A stretch of DNA of 64,000 nucleotides, from positions 1 through 64,000 of IMG/VR virus record IMGVR_UViG_3300047510_003392, one strand, 5' to 3'. Source of the DNA: a virus. Below, one piece after another: positions 24,590 through 32,634 of this stretch (positions are counted from its first letter, which is position 1; each line of letters begins with the position of its first letter). The position numbers were made by a program, and so were the translations under genes. The notes under the pieces were generated by a model, which had not been told where the DNA came from, made no database searches, and saw nothing but the letters and a program-made list of their open reading frames with translations.

Positions 24590-26068
24590 TTATTTGTTAT
24601 ATTTTTTTAGTACTTCATCCTTGTTGATCTTTGGAATTGGAAATCCAAGACTGTTATTTGGCATGTTGTGCCCAACATATTCGTCGTGACGATGAAGATT
24701 AAATCTTTCGCGACCTTTCCAGTTTGCCATCATATTTTCTAAGCCAGATGCCATTTTTTCACACATGCTTTCTGCACTTAGTCCACCAACTCCGCACATC
24801 CATTCTCTACCTTCCAGTGCATACTCACGGCGCTTTTCCTTGCTGGTCAAATACCAATACATAAATGCTTCAGCACAATCTTCCCACTTGGCATAATCGG
24901 CAAGAATATATGGAGTAGGAATACTACCTTGCATCATTCTTGCACCCGGAAAGATTGGTGTAACCCATCTACCGTGTTTCTTATATCTACCATCGGCATT
25001 AGTTCCCCATCCATTTTCAAATTGGACAGGATTTCCGGCATCGTCTGTAAATCCGCACTGGTCCTGAAGTCCTCCCGTAACCGTAACGATGATTGGAGTA
25101 CCCGCCATTACACTCTCCGCAGTAGCAATACCAAATCCCTCGTTGTCGGAAAGATTTACCGTCACATCTGCCATGTTGTAGAGTTGATTCATTCTTTCTG
25201 GTAGAACCTTTTCAACGCTGAATATCACATCATAGTTCGGGCAAAATGCCTGCTTACACGCGGGCAAATCAGTGCCTGCTTCATCTACTGGGTGTGTATG
25301 TAGAAACAATACGCACTTTGCTGCTTCTTCTTTTGGTAGATTGTCGCAGAATGCTCTGTAGGCAAGCATTATTGTACTGGTTTGCTTACGACGAATATTT
25401 CTATTGTTATAGAATATTACAAACTTATAGTCCTTCTTGAAATACTGTCTGCGTATTAGTTGCAGTTCACTTAGTTCAGCATCTGTGGTCAACGGTCTAA
25501 ACATCTTGCGATTGATGCCGTGCGGTACATACGATACAGTTGTAGGATTATTTAGTGTAGTTCCAAGAATATTCTTTACGATATTTTCTGTCTGCTTGCT
25601 GATACAACCAATCCAATCGCACGATTCATAATATGGACGATTATACATAGGATATGGAAGATCGTCCCAGATGCTATAGAACCCGATTGGAATCTTCTGA
25701 CGCAATTCACGCTCGATTTGATATAACCAGATCCAAAAACGCGGATCAGTAAAATGAAGCAGCGCATCAGGCTTTTCCATCTTAATAACTTCGTTTAGAA
25801 GATTGGCGTCGCCATAACCATCAACCGGATATAGGCGAACGTATGCGTCGTCTATGCCAGCAACTTGGTTGGTGGCTTGGTCAAGATTCATTATCTTGCC
25901 TTTTTCAGGATGCGTAACGCTACCTGCCATTTGTACCCAGTTGTATTTGCCTGCCAAGCCTGTAACAAACTCTCTTGCCATTGTAGCAATACCAGAATGC
26001 ATTCTCAGGTCATCGCAAAGCAGTATAATCTTCTTTCTGTCCTTCTGAGGAATATAACTATTTACCAT
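24590..26068 (-). CDS. GT-B (group 1/GT4) glycosyltransferase
   Basis: A 492-aa enzyme starting MVNSYIPQKDRKKIILLCDD. N-terminal MHSGIATMAREFVTGLAGKY, central HGINRKMFRPL and FVIFYNNRNIRRKQTSTIML, and donor site NLSDNEGFGIATAESVMAGT (EX7E) followed by VTVTGGLQDQ are all typical. First gene of the long leftward glycan operon; it has a TTGACA-type promoter immediately upstream and AAGG 8 nt before the ATG. Confidence 0.85.
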   Translation of the reverse strand: MVNSYIPQKDRKKIILLCDDLRMHSGIATMAREFVTGLAGKYNWVQMAGSVTHPEKGKIMNLDQATNQVAGIDDAYVRLYPVDGYGDANLLNEVIKMEKPDALLHFTDPRFWIWLYQIERELRQKIPIGFYSIWDDLPYPMYNRPYYESCDWIGCISKQTENIVKNILGTTLNNPTTVSYVPHGINRKMFRPLTTDAELSELQLIRRQYFKKDYKFVIFYNNRNIRRKQTSTIMLAYRAFCDNLPKEEAAKCVLFLHTHPVDEAGTDLPACKQAFCPNYDVIFSVEKVLPERMNQLYNMADVTVNLSDNEGFGIATAESVMAGTPIIVTVTGGLQDQCGFTDDAGNPVQFENGWGTNADGRYKKHGRWVTPIFPGARMMQGSIPTPYILADYAKWEDCAEAFMYWYLTSKEKRREYALEGREWMCGVGGLSAESMCEKMASGLENMMANWKGRERFNLHRHDEYVGHNMPNNSLGFPIPKINKDEVLKKYNK

Positions 26069-26080
26069 ATATAACCTTGT

Positions 26081-26108
26081 ATTATGTTTTAAATCTGCGT
26101 TATGTCAA
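26081..26108 (-). promoter_or_regulatory. Promoter of the glycan operon
   Basis: Minus strand: TTGACA (26103-26108), 16-bp spacer, CATAAT (26081-26086), ATG 12 nt later at 26068, giving a leader of about 5 nt. Confidence 0.6.
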
Positions 26109-26113
26109 ATTAT

Positions 26114-26323
26114 TTAAAATGCAGAACCGCTGATTTGTAAAGAATTTTCTTCGTTGAGCTTCTTTCTGAACTCTGGATCGTTGATATAAAGATATACACA
26201 GCGATTTACGAGTTTTTGCAGCGTCATTCCGCTTGATACACCTGCTTCCTTGAAAGCAGTATATTTGTCCTTGAACAGGTGTACAGAAGTGAATGATGTT
26301 TCGTGGCTAGTTTTTAGTTTCAT
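26114..26323 (-). CDS. Ribbon-helix-helix-type DNA-binding protein (69 aa)
   Basis: MKLKTSHETSFTSVHLFKDK gives a short N-terminal beta strand (TSVHLF), then two helices (KYTAFKEAGV and TLQKLVNRCVYLYI), the order and size of Arc/MetJ-type repressors. The C-terminal tail is polar. It is likely a dimeric transcription regulator. A 16-bp perfect inverted repeat covers its start codon, which suggests autoregulation, and it lies just upstream of the glycan operon promoter, so it may control that operon. Confidence 0.6.
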   Translation of the reverse strand: MKLKTSHETSFTSVHLFKDKYTAFKEAGVSSGMTLQKLVNRCVYLYINDPEFRKKLNEENSLQISGSAF

Positions 26324-26367
26324 ATATATGATTGTTAGATTTCTCTATATACATATATATGAAACTA
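26315..26367. promoter_or_regulatory. 16-bp inverted repeat over the RHH gene start (candidate operator)
   Basis: TAGTTTCATATATATG (26315-26330) and its exact reverse complement (26352-26367) are separated by 21 nt. The left arm includes the ATG and codons 2-3 of the RHH gene. A TTTTTATATATACG element (26375-26388, minus strand) lies just upstream. Confidence 0.6.
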
Positions 26368-26388
26368 GGTTTTCCGTATATATAAAAA

Positions 26389-27504
26389 TTATGCATCTAT
26401 GATTTTTGGTTCTTTTACATTGCCCCGTTTCCATAGTAACCACTCACTTTCCCAAATATATTTAATGTTGTATCCCAGAAGCTTCAATTTATCAAAGCGT
26501 TCAAACGTTTTTTTATATGCTTCAGACGCGGTCTGACCACCACGGCAACGTATTTTTGTGTTACCGTCATATGTTTTTGGGTTGCCGTGCCAATAATCTC
26601 CCAGATATTCAAAAATAGTTTTTGTTCTTTTATCAAGCCCATCAACTACATATTTCGTTGATGGTATTGAAAAATTTCTAAACTTTTTAGGTATTTTACA
26701 ATAATCTAAAAACTCGGACTCTCCTCTCGATGTCATTCCGGCATCAAAACATTTTCTACAACCTCTCGGTCCATCTTTGCGCAAATGAGAATGCGGCGTC
26801 ATAAAAAAAGGACCGTGTTTCTTGCATATAATTACTACTTTGTCCGCACTAGTTTTATATTCAACCTTGGAATAGTCATATTTGTCCCCGTGAAGTTTAA
26901 TTGCATTTTTTATAAATTCTTCCTTGGTTCCCTTCCTACATTCCAAACAATTAAATCCAGCCAAATGTGCCTTTGGTAGTTGCTCAACCACCCCATGTCG
27001 CTTACATATTATTTTTACTTTTTTTGAAGAGTGGATGTATTTTGCCAGTGAATAGTCGTATCTGTCACCGTGTATTTTTTTGGACTCTATAATAAACTCG
27101 TCGGTCGTATAACTCAACTTCTCATGTCCACACTTTCTGCACCCAAACCCTCTGAGGTGGGTGACCGCTTTTTGTTCAAATTTCCCGTGAACTTTACATA
27201 TTATTTTTATCTTACTTGCCGCAGATTTATATTTGACCAGCGAGTAATCATATTTTTCTCCGTGAATTAATTTTGCTTTATCCAAAAATTCATATAATGA
27301 AAACCGTAAATTGTCATGTTGACATTTTGAACAGCCTTTTCCTCTAGAATGATTGGTTGCCGACTGTTGGAACACGCCGTGGATTTTACATACAATTTTT
27401 ACGCGATCAAATGCAGTTCTATATTGAACCAAAGAGTAATCATAAGTATCCCCGTGCACCCTGCGAGCATCCGTTATAAATTCTGCGGTTGTTTTCCGGC
27501 GCAT
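26389..27504 (-). CDS. Four DUF723-like zinc repeats plus Vsr-like endonuclease domain
   Basis: A 371-aa protein. Four 60-residue repeats (about 7-62, 70-124, 131-186, 192-250) each carry HGDxYDYSxVxY, then ICKxHG and a terminal GCxKC, giving zinc-binding Cys/His sets. The C-terminal 110 residues (YVVDGLDKRTKTIFEYLGDY, then IKYIWESEWLLWK) look like a Vsr/PD-(D/E)XK nuclease. This architecture is common in phages as free-standing homing-type endonucleases that bind DNA through the repeats. It sits alone between the RHH gene and the RecB-like nuclease. Confidence 0.75.
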   Translation of the reverse strand: MRRKTTAEFITDARRVHGDTYDYSLVQYRTAFDRVKIVCKIHGVFQQSATNHSRGKGCSKCQHDNLRFSLYEFLDKAKLIHGEKYDYSLVKYKSAASKIKIICKVHGKFEQKAVTHLRGFGCRKCGHEKLSYTTDEFIIESKKIHGDRYDYSLAKYIHSSKKVKIICKRHGVVEQLPKAHLAGFNCLECRKGTKEEFIKNAIKLHGDKYDYSKVEYKTSADKVVIICKKHGPFFMTPHSHLRKDGPRGCRKCFDAGMTSRGESEFLDYCKIPKKFRNFSIPSTKYVVDGLDKRTKTIFEYLGDYWHGNPKTYDGNTKIRCRGGQTASEAYKKTFERFDKLKLLGYNIKYIWESEWLLWKRGNVKEPKIIDA

Positions 27505-27512
27505 AAAAACTA

Positions 27513-28523
27513 TTAGCCTTCTTTTCCATTACAATAAAGTTCTCCGGTATCGTTCTTGAGTGTCTTGAAGATACAATACTTGCAGTTTTTGCGGCCCTTG
27601 CCAGGATTCTTTAGAAACACAGCGTCTTTATTATATTCGCCGTTGTCATCAAAACCATTTTTTATAAAGTCAAGAAAAGCAGATTCTACTTCTTTCATGT
27701 TCATCTTTCCATCTGGTGGCGATATACGTTGAATACGCTGCTGCGGAAACTCAGCATCTTCAAGCAACTTACGCTTGACTACAAAGAACTCAACTTCTAT
27801 ATCAGACATAGGCACCTTGAATACCTGATGATAAAATCTCTTATATAGCAATAGTTGATCAATCTTTGTTCTATCTGCCTTTTGATATTTGTTCCAGCCA
27901 AGACGACTTGTCTTGAAATCTAAAATAAGTATCTTGTTGGTCGTTTTATCCTTGAACACGATATCCAGAAAGCCTTTGTATGTTATAGTATTGTTCTTTA
28001 GCGGTATTTCAAGCGGTAGTTCTATTCCCACTACATCATACTTCTTTGACGGAAAATGCTTGCTGCGTATGGCATAACTGGTTACGTGGTCAAGAATAGT
28101 TCTGCCATCCGACTTGAACTCTGCTACTTGAGATGGCGTAACCAATCCAAGTTCTTCTATATCTTCAGCAGACAATGTAGATACTTGCTCATCAGTTGCC
28201 AGTTTGAGTTGTTTTAGTTCTTCATCAAACGCTGATATGAACTTAGCATAACAATCAAACTCATCTGCTGCCGACGAGCCTACATTATATAACAATCTAA
28301 GATATTCTTGTAATGCTTCATGAATGCCAGTTCCAAACGCAGTATTGATATTGGCTTCATATGGTGCCAACTTGTCTATATACGACAACTTCCATTGCTG
28401 CGGGCACTTTAGCCACATAGCATATTGAGAAAAACTTACGGTCTTGTTCTTCTTCTTTTCTTCAGTTGGAGTTACAGTAGGCACTTCTGCTACTGGTTCG
28501 GCGTAAAAATCATTTATAGACAT
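27513..28523 (-). CDS. RecB/Cas4-like PD-(D/E)XK exonuclease with Fe-S cysteines
   Basis: Start set at ATG 28523 (MSINDFYAEPVAEVPTVTPT), 336 aa, because the -10 of its promoter ends 6 nt before that ATG. AMWLKCPQQW gives Cys in the first motif, FGTGIHEAL supplies the His, ILILDFKTSRLGW is the D-x-K catalytic core, and QLLLYKRFY is motif QxxxY. The end NCKYCIF...LYC adds three Cys, so the four-Cys iron-sulfur fold of AddB/Cas4 nucleases is complete. It probably resects DNA ends in replication or recombination. Confidence 0.82.
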   Translation of the reverse strand: MSINDFYAEPVAEVPTVTPTEEKKKNKTVSFSQYAMWLKCPQQWKLSYIDKLAPYEANINTAFGTGIHEALQEYLRLLYNVGSSAADEFDCYAKFISAFDEELKQLKLATDEQVSTLSAEDIEELGLVTPSQVAEFKSDGRTILDHVTSYAIRSKHFPSKKYDVVGIELPLEIPLKNNTITYKGFLDIVFKDKTTNKILILDFKTSRLGWNKYQKADRTKIDQLLLYKRFYHQVFKVPMSDIEVEFFVVKRKLLEDAEFPQQRIQRISPPDGKMNMKEVESAFLDFIKNGFDDNGEYNKDAVFLKNPGKGRKNCKYCIFKTLKNDTGELYCNGKEG

Positions 28524-28529
28524 AAAATC

Positions 28530-28557
28530 AGTATATATCAAGTATTGTTGATGTCAA
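28530..28557 (-). promoter_or_regulatory. Promoter giving a leaderless mRNA
   Basis: Minus strand: TTGACA (28552-28557), 16-bp spacer, TATACT (28530-28535). The ATG at 28523 is 6 nt further, so transcription would start at or next to its A. Confidence 0.7.
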
Positions 28558-28604
28558 TTGTAAAGAGTTTATATTTATTTACATAAACAAAAAATATATC
28601 ATAT

Positions 28605-29069
28605 ATGGATAATAAAACATTCACACACATTCTACAGAAAAAGGGAGTATTGCGTACTTTTTCGGTGGCAAAGGTTGTAAAGAAGAAAGACATAGATGAG
28701 TTAAAAACTTTGATCAAAAGTATTGCGTCGAATGATGAAGAGTATAATCAGATGCTAAAAGAAGAAATGGCTAAACTATCTGATATGCATAGCGATAAAA
28801 ATCCAATACCTGGCATCATATACAATAATGATGAGTTGTCAGCACGCAGAAACTTGATATATGCCATCGCAAACAAGTTCTCAAAAAATATCAAGAGCAT
28901 GAACTTTGATAAGGGAGAACTTGCTTTCTTGATTTCTTCCATCGTGGCTAAACTTGAGTTAGAGCACGAAGATTTTATCAAACTAAGTGAAGAACTTGAT
29001 AATGAACTTGGCGAAGATGGCGACGAAGATGATGAAGATCAAGAAGATGGCGATGAATACAAATACTAA
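28605..29069 (+). CDS. Hypothetical protein with acidic tail (154 aa)
   Basis: A 154-aa protein, basic and helical at the N-terminus (MDNKTFTHILQKKGVLRTFS) and ending in a run of Asp/Glu (GEDGDEDDEDQEDGDEYKY). Acidic tails of this sort occur on phage single-strand-binding and head-maturation factors, but the body matches nothing I recognise. A near copy of the TATATTTATA element lies about 25 nt upstream. Plus strand, convergent with the dNMP kinase gene (stops overlap by 4 nt). Confidence 0.6.
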   Translation: MDNKTFTHILQKKGVLRTFSVAKVVKKKDIDELKTLIKSIASNDEEYNQMLKEEMAKLSDMHSDKNPIPGIIYNNDELSARRNLIYAIANKFSKNIKSMNFDKGELAFLISSIVAKLELEHEDFIKLSEELDNELGEDGDEDDEDQEDGDEYKY

Positions 29070-29683
29070 AACTTTTGTATCCAGATCTTCATAAACTTTT
29101 CTACGTGTTCGTTCAGTTTTGGATTTAGCAATAGTTCCTCAGTAGTCATCTTGCCTTCATCTTCCCACTCAATCCGATGTTGTGCGGCGGATTTGATTTT
29201 TGGATTGTTGGCTTCTTCGTGGTCATTGGCGGGCAATACAAACTTCTTTACGCCATCAACGATGCTATACTTGCTGATATGACACAGCACTCCTTTGGTT
29301 TCATTCTTCAAGAAGTATAGTTCATCTTTCTCGTATACATCATATCGCACATCCGTAACGATATAAAAGTCATAGTCTGATTCATCAATCGTTTTCTTGG
29401 CAAGATCAATCCAGTATCTGCCATTAGTACGCTTGCGTTGAGCATCGCCATACCATACAAGCATAGGACGAATAAGAACTTTTTCTTCAGGAACTTGTGT
29501 AAAAGCAGATATGCCAAGGTTTTCCAATAAAAACTTATCGCAATGCTGCTTTAGCGGGTCAGCAAATGCGACCTTCTTGACGCTATAACCAGCCTGCTGT
29601 AGTTTCATTTCTACAATAGAAGCAAATGTATCTTTACCGCTGCGGGCTGCGCCTCCAACTCCTATAACATTTTTATTAGACAT
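29066..29683 (-). CDS. Deoxynucleoside monophosphate kinase (T4 gp1-like)
   Basis: Start set at ATG 29683 (MSNKNVIGVGGAARSGKDTF) so that the P-loop GGAARSGKDT is at residues 10-19; about 205 aa. KVAFADPLKQHCDKFLLENL is the nucleotide-monophosphate-binding region, and QRKRTNGRYWIDLAKK plus FYIVTDVRYDVYEKDEL fit the T4-type dNMP kinase. It phosphorylates dGMP, dTMP or modified dCMP for phage DNA synthesis. Leftward, four nt after a conserved phage hypothetical gene. Confidence 0.8.
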   Translation of the reverse strand: MSNKNVIGVGGAARSGKDTFASIVEMKLQQAGYSVKKVAFADPLKQHCDKFLLENLGISAFTQVPEEKVLIRPMLVWYGDAQRKRTNGRYWIDLAKKTIDESDYDFYIVTDVRYDVYEKDELYFLKNETKGVLCHISKYSIVDGVKKFVLPANDHEEANNPKIKSAAQHRIEWEDEGKMTTEELLLNPKLNEHVEKFMKIWIQKF

Positions 29684-29687
29684 ATGT

Positions 29688-30122
29688 TTATTCCCATTTA
29701 CGGTGATCTTCTGCCACCCATTCCCAACCATCATATTCAGCAATATGCCATTTTACATCGTCGGGCACTTCAACGATTTTTATTTTACAACTGCTTCCAC
29801 TTGCTGCCTCTGATCCAAGTTCTTCAATCGCCTCAATCAAAAACTTATTGGTTCTGTCATCTGTAAACCCGTCGCCTATGCGATAATCATGTGGATTTTT
29901 TTGCTCTTGAGGATTTGGTATAGAAAACGCAAGATTGTCGCGGCTATATTTTCCATGGTCAGTCAGATCATATGCAGGAACAAGTTTGCTCCTGAGCGTG
30001 GGTTCAGTAGTATATTCATACTTGAAGAAATAACAACTTATGCCTGCTTTTTCGCAGTATAGTTTTAGTGCTTCAGGTGATAGACCAAACCCTCCATAAG
30101 ATGCGTTGATGGCTACTTTCAT
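29688..30122 (-). CDS. Conserved phage hypothetical protein (144 aa)
   Basis: MKVAINASYGGFGLSPEALK is the characteristic start of a widespread phage family, here 144 aa. The body is acidic, with FSIPNPQEQKNPHDYRIGDG and a Trp-rich end (VPDDVKWHIAEYDGWEWVAE). Biochemical role not known to me. It lies between the clamp-loader subunit and dNMP kinase, so it probably belongs to the replication/nucleotide unit. Confidence 0.65.
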   Translation of the reverse strand: MKVAINASYGGFGLSPEALKLYCEKAGISCYFFKYEYTTEPTLRSKLVPAYDLTDHGKYSRDNLAFSIPNPQEQKNPHDYRIGDGFTDDRTNKFLIEAIEELGSEAASGSSCKIKIVEVPDDVKWHIAEYDGWEWVAEDHRKWE

Positions 30123-30125
30123 ATG

Positions 30126-30596
30126 TTATGCCTCCATTAGTTCTTTGATTTGCTTTTCGTTATATCCGTATTTGCCAACAATGCCAACAATATCAGCCTT
30201 TGTCAAGATGGATATATACTCAAGCACATTTCTTTCGCTGTCTTGAAAATGGTTGGATAGCAGAGTGAGTAGAGCAGGATTATACTTCTCACTCTTGCTC
30301 TTGATATATGGATAAAATGCCTTACGCTTTGGCACAAAAGCAATCAGAACCTTATAAAACTCTTTGGGAGATAATACGCCGCTATATTTCTGTACGTGAT
30401 TCAATGTATCAATAAGTTCAGGTTGCATGCTTAGAAAACGGCATACCATAAAGTTGGACCAACTCTTTTTGTCGGCGTCGGTAAGTTTGTCAAAATAATC
30501 AATGTCCTGCTTTTCGCGAACATGATTGATATGATCAAACAATCCCTTGGGCTTTGTTATGGCAGCAATAGTTTCTGTTGCTTTTTTTCTTGGCAT
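30126..30596 (-). CDS. DNA polymerase clamp-loader small subunit (T4 gp62-like)
   Basis: Start set at ATG 30596 (MPRKKATETIAAITKPKGLF), which abuts the preceding TAA; 156 aa. GLFDHINHVREKQDIDYFDK, KKSWSNFMVCRFLSMQPEL and DTLNHVQKY match the phage clamp-loader A (gp62) pattern of helices. In T4 it partners gp44 ATPase to load the gp45 clamp on DNA. Gene 44 is not in the window. This is one of the better marks of a T4-like replisome here. Confidence 0.75.
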   Translation of the reverse strand: MPRKKATETIAAITKPKGLFDHINHVREKQDIDYFDKLTDADKKSWSNFMVCRFLSMQPELIDTLNHVQKYSGVLSPKEFYKVLIAFVPKRKAFYPYIKSKSEKYNPALLTLLSNHFQDSERNVLEYISILTKADIVGIVGKYGYNEKQIKELMEA

Positions 30597-30597
30597 T

Positions 30598-30807
30598 TTA
30601 GGATTTAGTCCAGACACGCTTATCGTATTGTACAAAGGTTGTCAATCCAAAGCCATTCTTGGCATTGGACCATACACCAGCATCATTTTTTGACGATGTA
30701 ATCTTTGTAAATACAGCAGAAGTTGATTCTACAGGCTTAGTCAAGTAAAACTTGCTGCCAATAGCCAACTTGCCAAACTCAATCTGCTTTGTTGTTTCGT
30801 CGCTCAT
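30598..30807 (-). CDS. Hypothetical protein (69 aa)
   Basis: Start set at ATG 30807 (MSDETTKQIEFGKLAIGSKF), inside the preceding gene's 3' end (29-nt overlap). A short beta-rich domain (FYLTKPVESTSAVFTKI, VQYDKRVW) of a kind common in phages. Function unknown. Followed directly by the clamp-loader subunit. Confidence 0.55.
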   Translation of the reverse strand: MSDETTKQIEFGKLAIGSKFYLTKPVESTSAVFTKITSSKNDAGVWSNAKNGFGLTTFVQYDKRVWTKS

Positions 30808-31123
30808 TTTTGTTTTCCTCTTTTGGTAGTTCAACCGGTTCTTTGTCCTTTGATAAAAGACGCTGAACGTGCTGTTCTAATCTATGAAATCGTGATTGAT
30901 ATTCTGTATGTTTGCCTGATAGTTTATCCAACTTGCTGGTTTGACGCTTTAGATTGTCAAATATTATTCTTAGTGTTTCTGTGATGGCGTTGCCATTTTC
31001 AACTATAGTAGTTTTATTTGTCTTGTCCATCTTCTTTATCATAAGATAAAACTTATAACAAGAATACGCCAGACACAACTCAATAATGAATACCGCAGCC
31101 AGAAGTATATAAAAAAAGGTCAT
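30779..31123 (-). CDS. Single-pass membrane protein with coiled coil (114 aa)
   Basis: N-terminal hydrophobic segment (residues 2-28, MTFFYILLAAVFIIELCLAY) followed by a charged coiled coil (RQTSKLDKLSGKHTEYQSRF, RLEQHVQRLL) and a basic tail. Such phage proteins are usually inner-membrane with the coil in the cytoplasm. First gene of its unit, with a promoter and overlapping inverted repeat upstream. Confidence 0.55.
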   Translation of the reverse strand: MTFFYILLAAVFIIELCLAYSCYKFYLMIKKMDKTNKTTIVENGNAITETLRIIFDNLKRQTSKLDKLSGKHTEYQSRFHRLEQHVQRLLSKDKEPVELPKEENKNERRNNKAD

Positions 31124-31129
31124 AAATAA

Positions 31130-31168
31130 ATACCCCGATAATATAAATCAGGGTATTGTTGTTGTCAA
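31130..31168 (-). promoter_or_regulatory. Promoter with overlapping inverted repeat
   Basis: Minus strand: TTGACA (31163-31168), 17-bp spacer, TATATT (31140-31145), ATG 16 nt later. The inverted repeat ATACCC...GGGTAT (31130-31156) spans the -10 and could be an operator; it is not followed by a T run in a useful place, so not a terminator. Confidence 0.55.
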
Positions 31169-31824
31169 GATGCTATTTCTTGCCTTATTTCGGTAACATT
31201 ATCCAAGAAATGTATCCAACTTGGATGATGTGCGATTTGTATGGTTGAACTTACTGGCACAGCCCTTGGTGCCTTTGGCTTGCGAATAAGTTTTAGCCCA
31301 GCCTGCTCTGGTGTTTTATCACCTTTCTTGCTGTTTATTTCTTTATGACACCATACCATATTCTCAAACGTATTCTTGCCACCCTTGGTTCTAGGAATAA
31401 CGTGGTCAATGTTGCCGTCTTTCCAAGAAATCTGACGACCCGTATATTGACATACTCCACCATCACGCTTACGAATGCTTTCTTTGGTCGGACGAGGAGT
31501 AACTACAGGCATCTTGCTATAGTTTGGCTGAATAATGACACGCGGAGCCCGAATAGTCATATTAGAGGTATGTATAGCAAGATCATAATCTCTTATAGGC
31601 AGATTCTTCCAAGTTTCCCAATCAACCGGCTGAACATATTCTGGATTATCCCAATCCACGCTGCCATTTTCATCCACAGGAAAGTTCATATCTATGGCAA
31701 GAGCAGGCGGATTATTGCCATCAACCCCGCCCAGCATAGAAATAAGAGCCTCCTTGACAGTCTTTGTATTCAAAGCCTGCCATAAGTTATTTAGGCACAA
31801 TACTGGTTGGGAGATAACATTCAT
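31165..31824 (-). CDS. HNH endonuclease
   Basis: A 219-aa protein. MNVISQPVLCLNNLWQALNT opens a domain common to phage and bacterial HNH proteins. The HNH core is DGGVCQYTGRQISW, IDHVIPRTKGGKNTFENMVW, then CHKEINSKKGDKTPEQAGL, with one zinc Cys pair reduced (CQYTG without a second Cys). It may be a nicking or packaging-related nuclease. SD AAGGA lies 8 nt before the ATG. Confidence 0.8.
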   Translation of the reverse strand: MNVISQPVLCLNNLWQALNTKTVKEALISMLGGVDGNNPPALAIDMNFPVDENGSVDWDNPEYVQPVDWETWKNLPIRDYDLAIHTSNMTIRAPRVIIQPNYSKMPVVTPRPTKESIRKRDGGVCQYTGRQISWKDGNIDHVIPRTKGGKNTFENMVWCHKEINSKKGDKTPEQAGLKLIRKPKAPRAVPVSSTIQIAHHPSWIHFLDNVTEIRQEIAS

Positions 31825-31876
31825 AATATATCCTTTCAGATATAACTATGACTACAATAATATAAAAAGTCAAGTG

Positions 31877-32080
31877 TTATTTCTTGGCAGGTATAACTTT
31901 TTCAATCCTGAAGTATGGGTCAAAGTCAATCTCCATATCATCATCAAATAATACAACGGTTCTATTGGCCTTTTGTATTACCGTGGTTACTTTCATTTTT
32001 TTACCTGTTGAAGATATTACAACATCTCCAACTTCAAGACGCTTGGCGATTTTGTCTGTATGTGCTGTTTTTGTCATCAT
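31877..32080 (-). CDS. Small beta-barrel-like protein (67 aa)
   Basis: MMTKTAHTDKIAKRLEVGDV, then VISSTGKKMKVTTVIQKANR, VVLFDDDMEIDFDPYFRIE. The pattern of five short strands with VGDVV at the first turn suggests an SH3-like/KOW barrel. Two ATG codons lie at the start; the first is used here. Function unknown. Confidence 0.5.
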   Translation of the reverse strand: MMTKTAHTDKIAKRLEVGDVVISSTGKKMKVTTVIQKANRTVVLFDDDMEIDFDPYFRIEKVIPAKK

Positions 32081-32089
32081 AAATAAATA

Positions 32090-32275
32090 TTAGTATTTTG
32101 TAGAAAGATGCCAATATCCGCAATAGCTACATTTGTATGGTGTTCTATCACTACGATACTCTGTCAGTATTCTTTTAGCATCACGAATCGCATCGTTGCG
32201 AGATTCATAGTTTGTTTTAGTTTCGCAAGATAGTTTATGATGGTTATTGAGTTTGGTAATATGCTTTCTTTTCAT
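32090..32275 (-). CDS. Zinc-finger-like small phage protein (61 aa)
   Basis: A 61-aa protein. Basic N-terminus, Tyr/Asp helix (YESRNDAIRDAKRILTEYRS), then YKCSYCGYWHLSTKY with CxxC and His, a half or single zinc finger common in phage genomes. Promoter TTGACA-16-TAATAT ends 3 nt before the ATG. Confidence 0.6.
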   Translation of the reverse strand: MKRKHITKLNNHHKLSCETKTNYESRNDAIRDAKRILTEYRSDRTPYKCSYCGYWHLSTKY

Positions 32276-32278
32276 AAC

Positions 32279-32306
32279 ATATTATGCGAAGAATATATAG
32301 TGTCAA
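32279..32306 (-). promoter_or_regulatory. Promoter abutting the start codon
   Basis: Minus strand: TTGACA (32301-32306), 16-bp spacer, TAATAT (32279-32284), ATG at 32275 only 3 nt after the -10. Confidence 0.6.
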
Positions 32307-32310
32307 TAAA

Positions 32311-32339
32311 AAATCCCCCAAAGTAACTTGGGGGATTTT
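32311..32339 (-). terminator. Intrinsic terminator
   Basis: AATCCCCCAA and TTGGGGGATT form a strong stem (loop about 5 nt); minus strand continues TTTTTTATT. It ends transcription of the 68-aa gene to its right and lies just before the next promoter. Confidence 0.75.
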
Positions 32340-32361
32340 GTTACAGCTATGCTTCTTATCG

Positions 32362-32568
32362 TTAGGCAATGACCGAACGAAGAGCAGCAACCTGGCGACC
32401 AGTCAAGCGGATACGGGTGAACTTACCAGTTTCCGGATTTGTGCCACCAAGAGTGAGAAACGTAGAAACGCTCTTCTTGTTAGCCTTAGAGAAGTACAGA
32501 GCAAAACCATCGTTGATGACGGTAGTAGCAGTCTTCTTACCATTGTGTGTCTTTGTAACCTTTTTCAT
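32362..32568 (-). CDS. Hypothetical protein (68 aa)
   Basis: MKKVTKTHNGKKTATTVIND, then FALYFSKANKKSVSTFLTLG and FTRIRLTGRQVAALRSVIA. Lys-rich start, possible beta sheet then a C-terminal helix; may bind nucleic acid. Isolated between an intrinsic terminator and uvsE, so it is probably its own transcription unit. Not recognised. Confidence 0.5.
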   Translation of the reverse strand: MKKVTKTHNGKKTATTVINDGFALYFSKANKKSVSTFLTLGGTNPETGKFTRIRLTGRQVAALRSVIA

Positions 32569-32634
32569 ATGTTTATGTAGTTTGTTTTGTGTTTTATTAT
32601 TCTTATGTTGAATAAGATAAATACATTATGTAGA

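Noticed and set aside
31130-31156. Intrinsic terminator before the 114-aa membrane protein gene
   Set aside because: The inverted repeat overlaps a TTGACA-17-TATATT promoter in the direction of that gene and lacks a proper T run, so operator is more likely.
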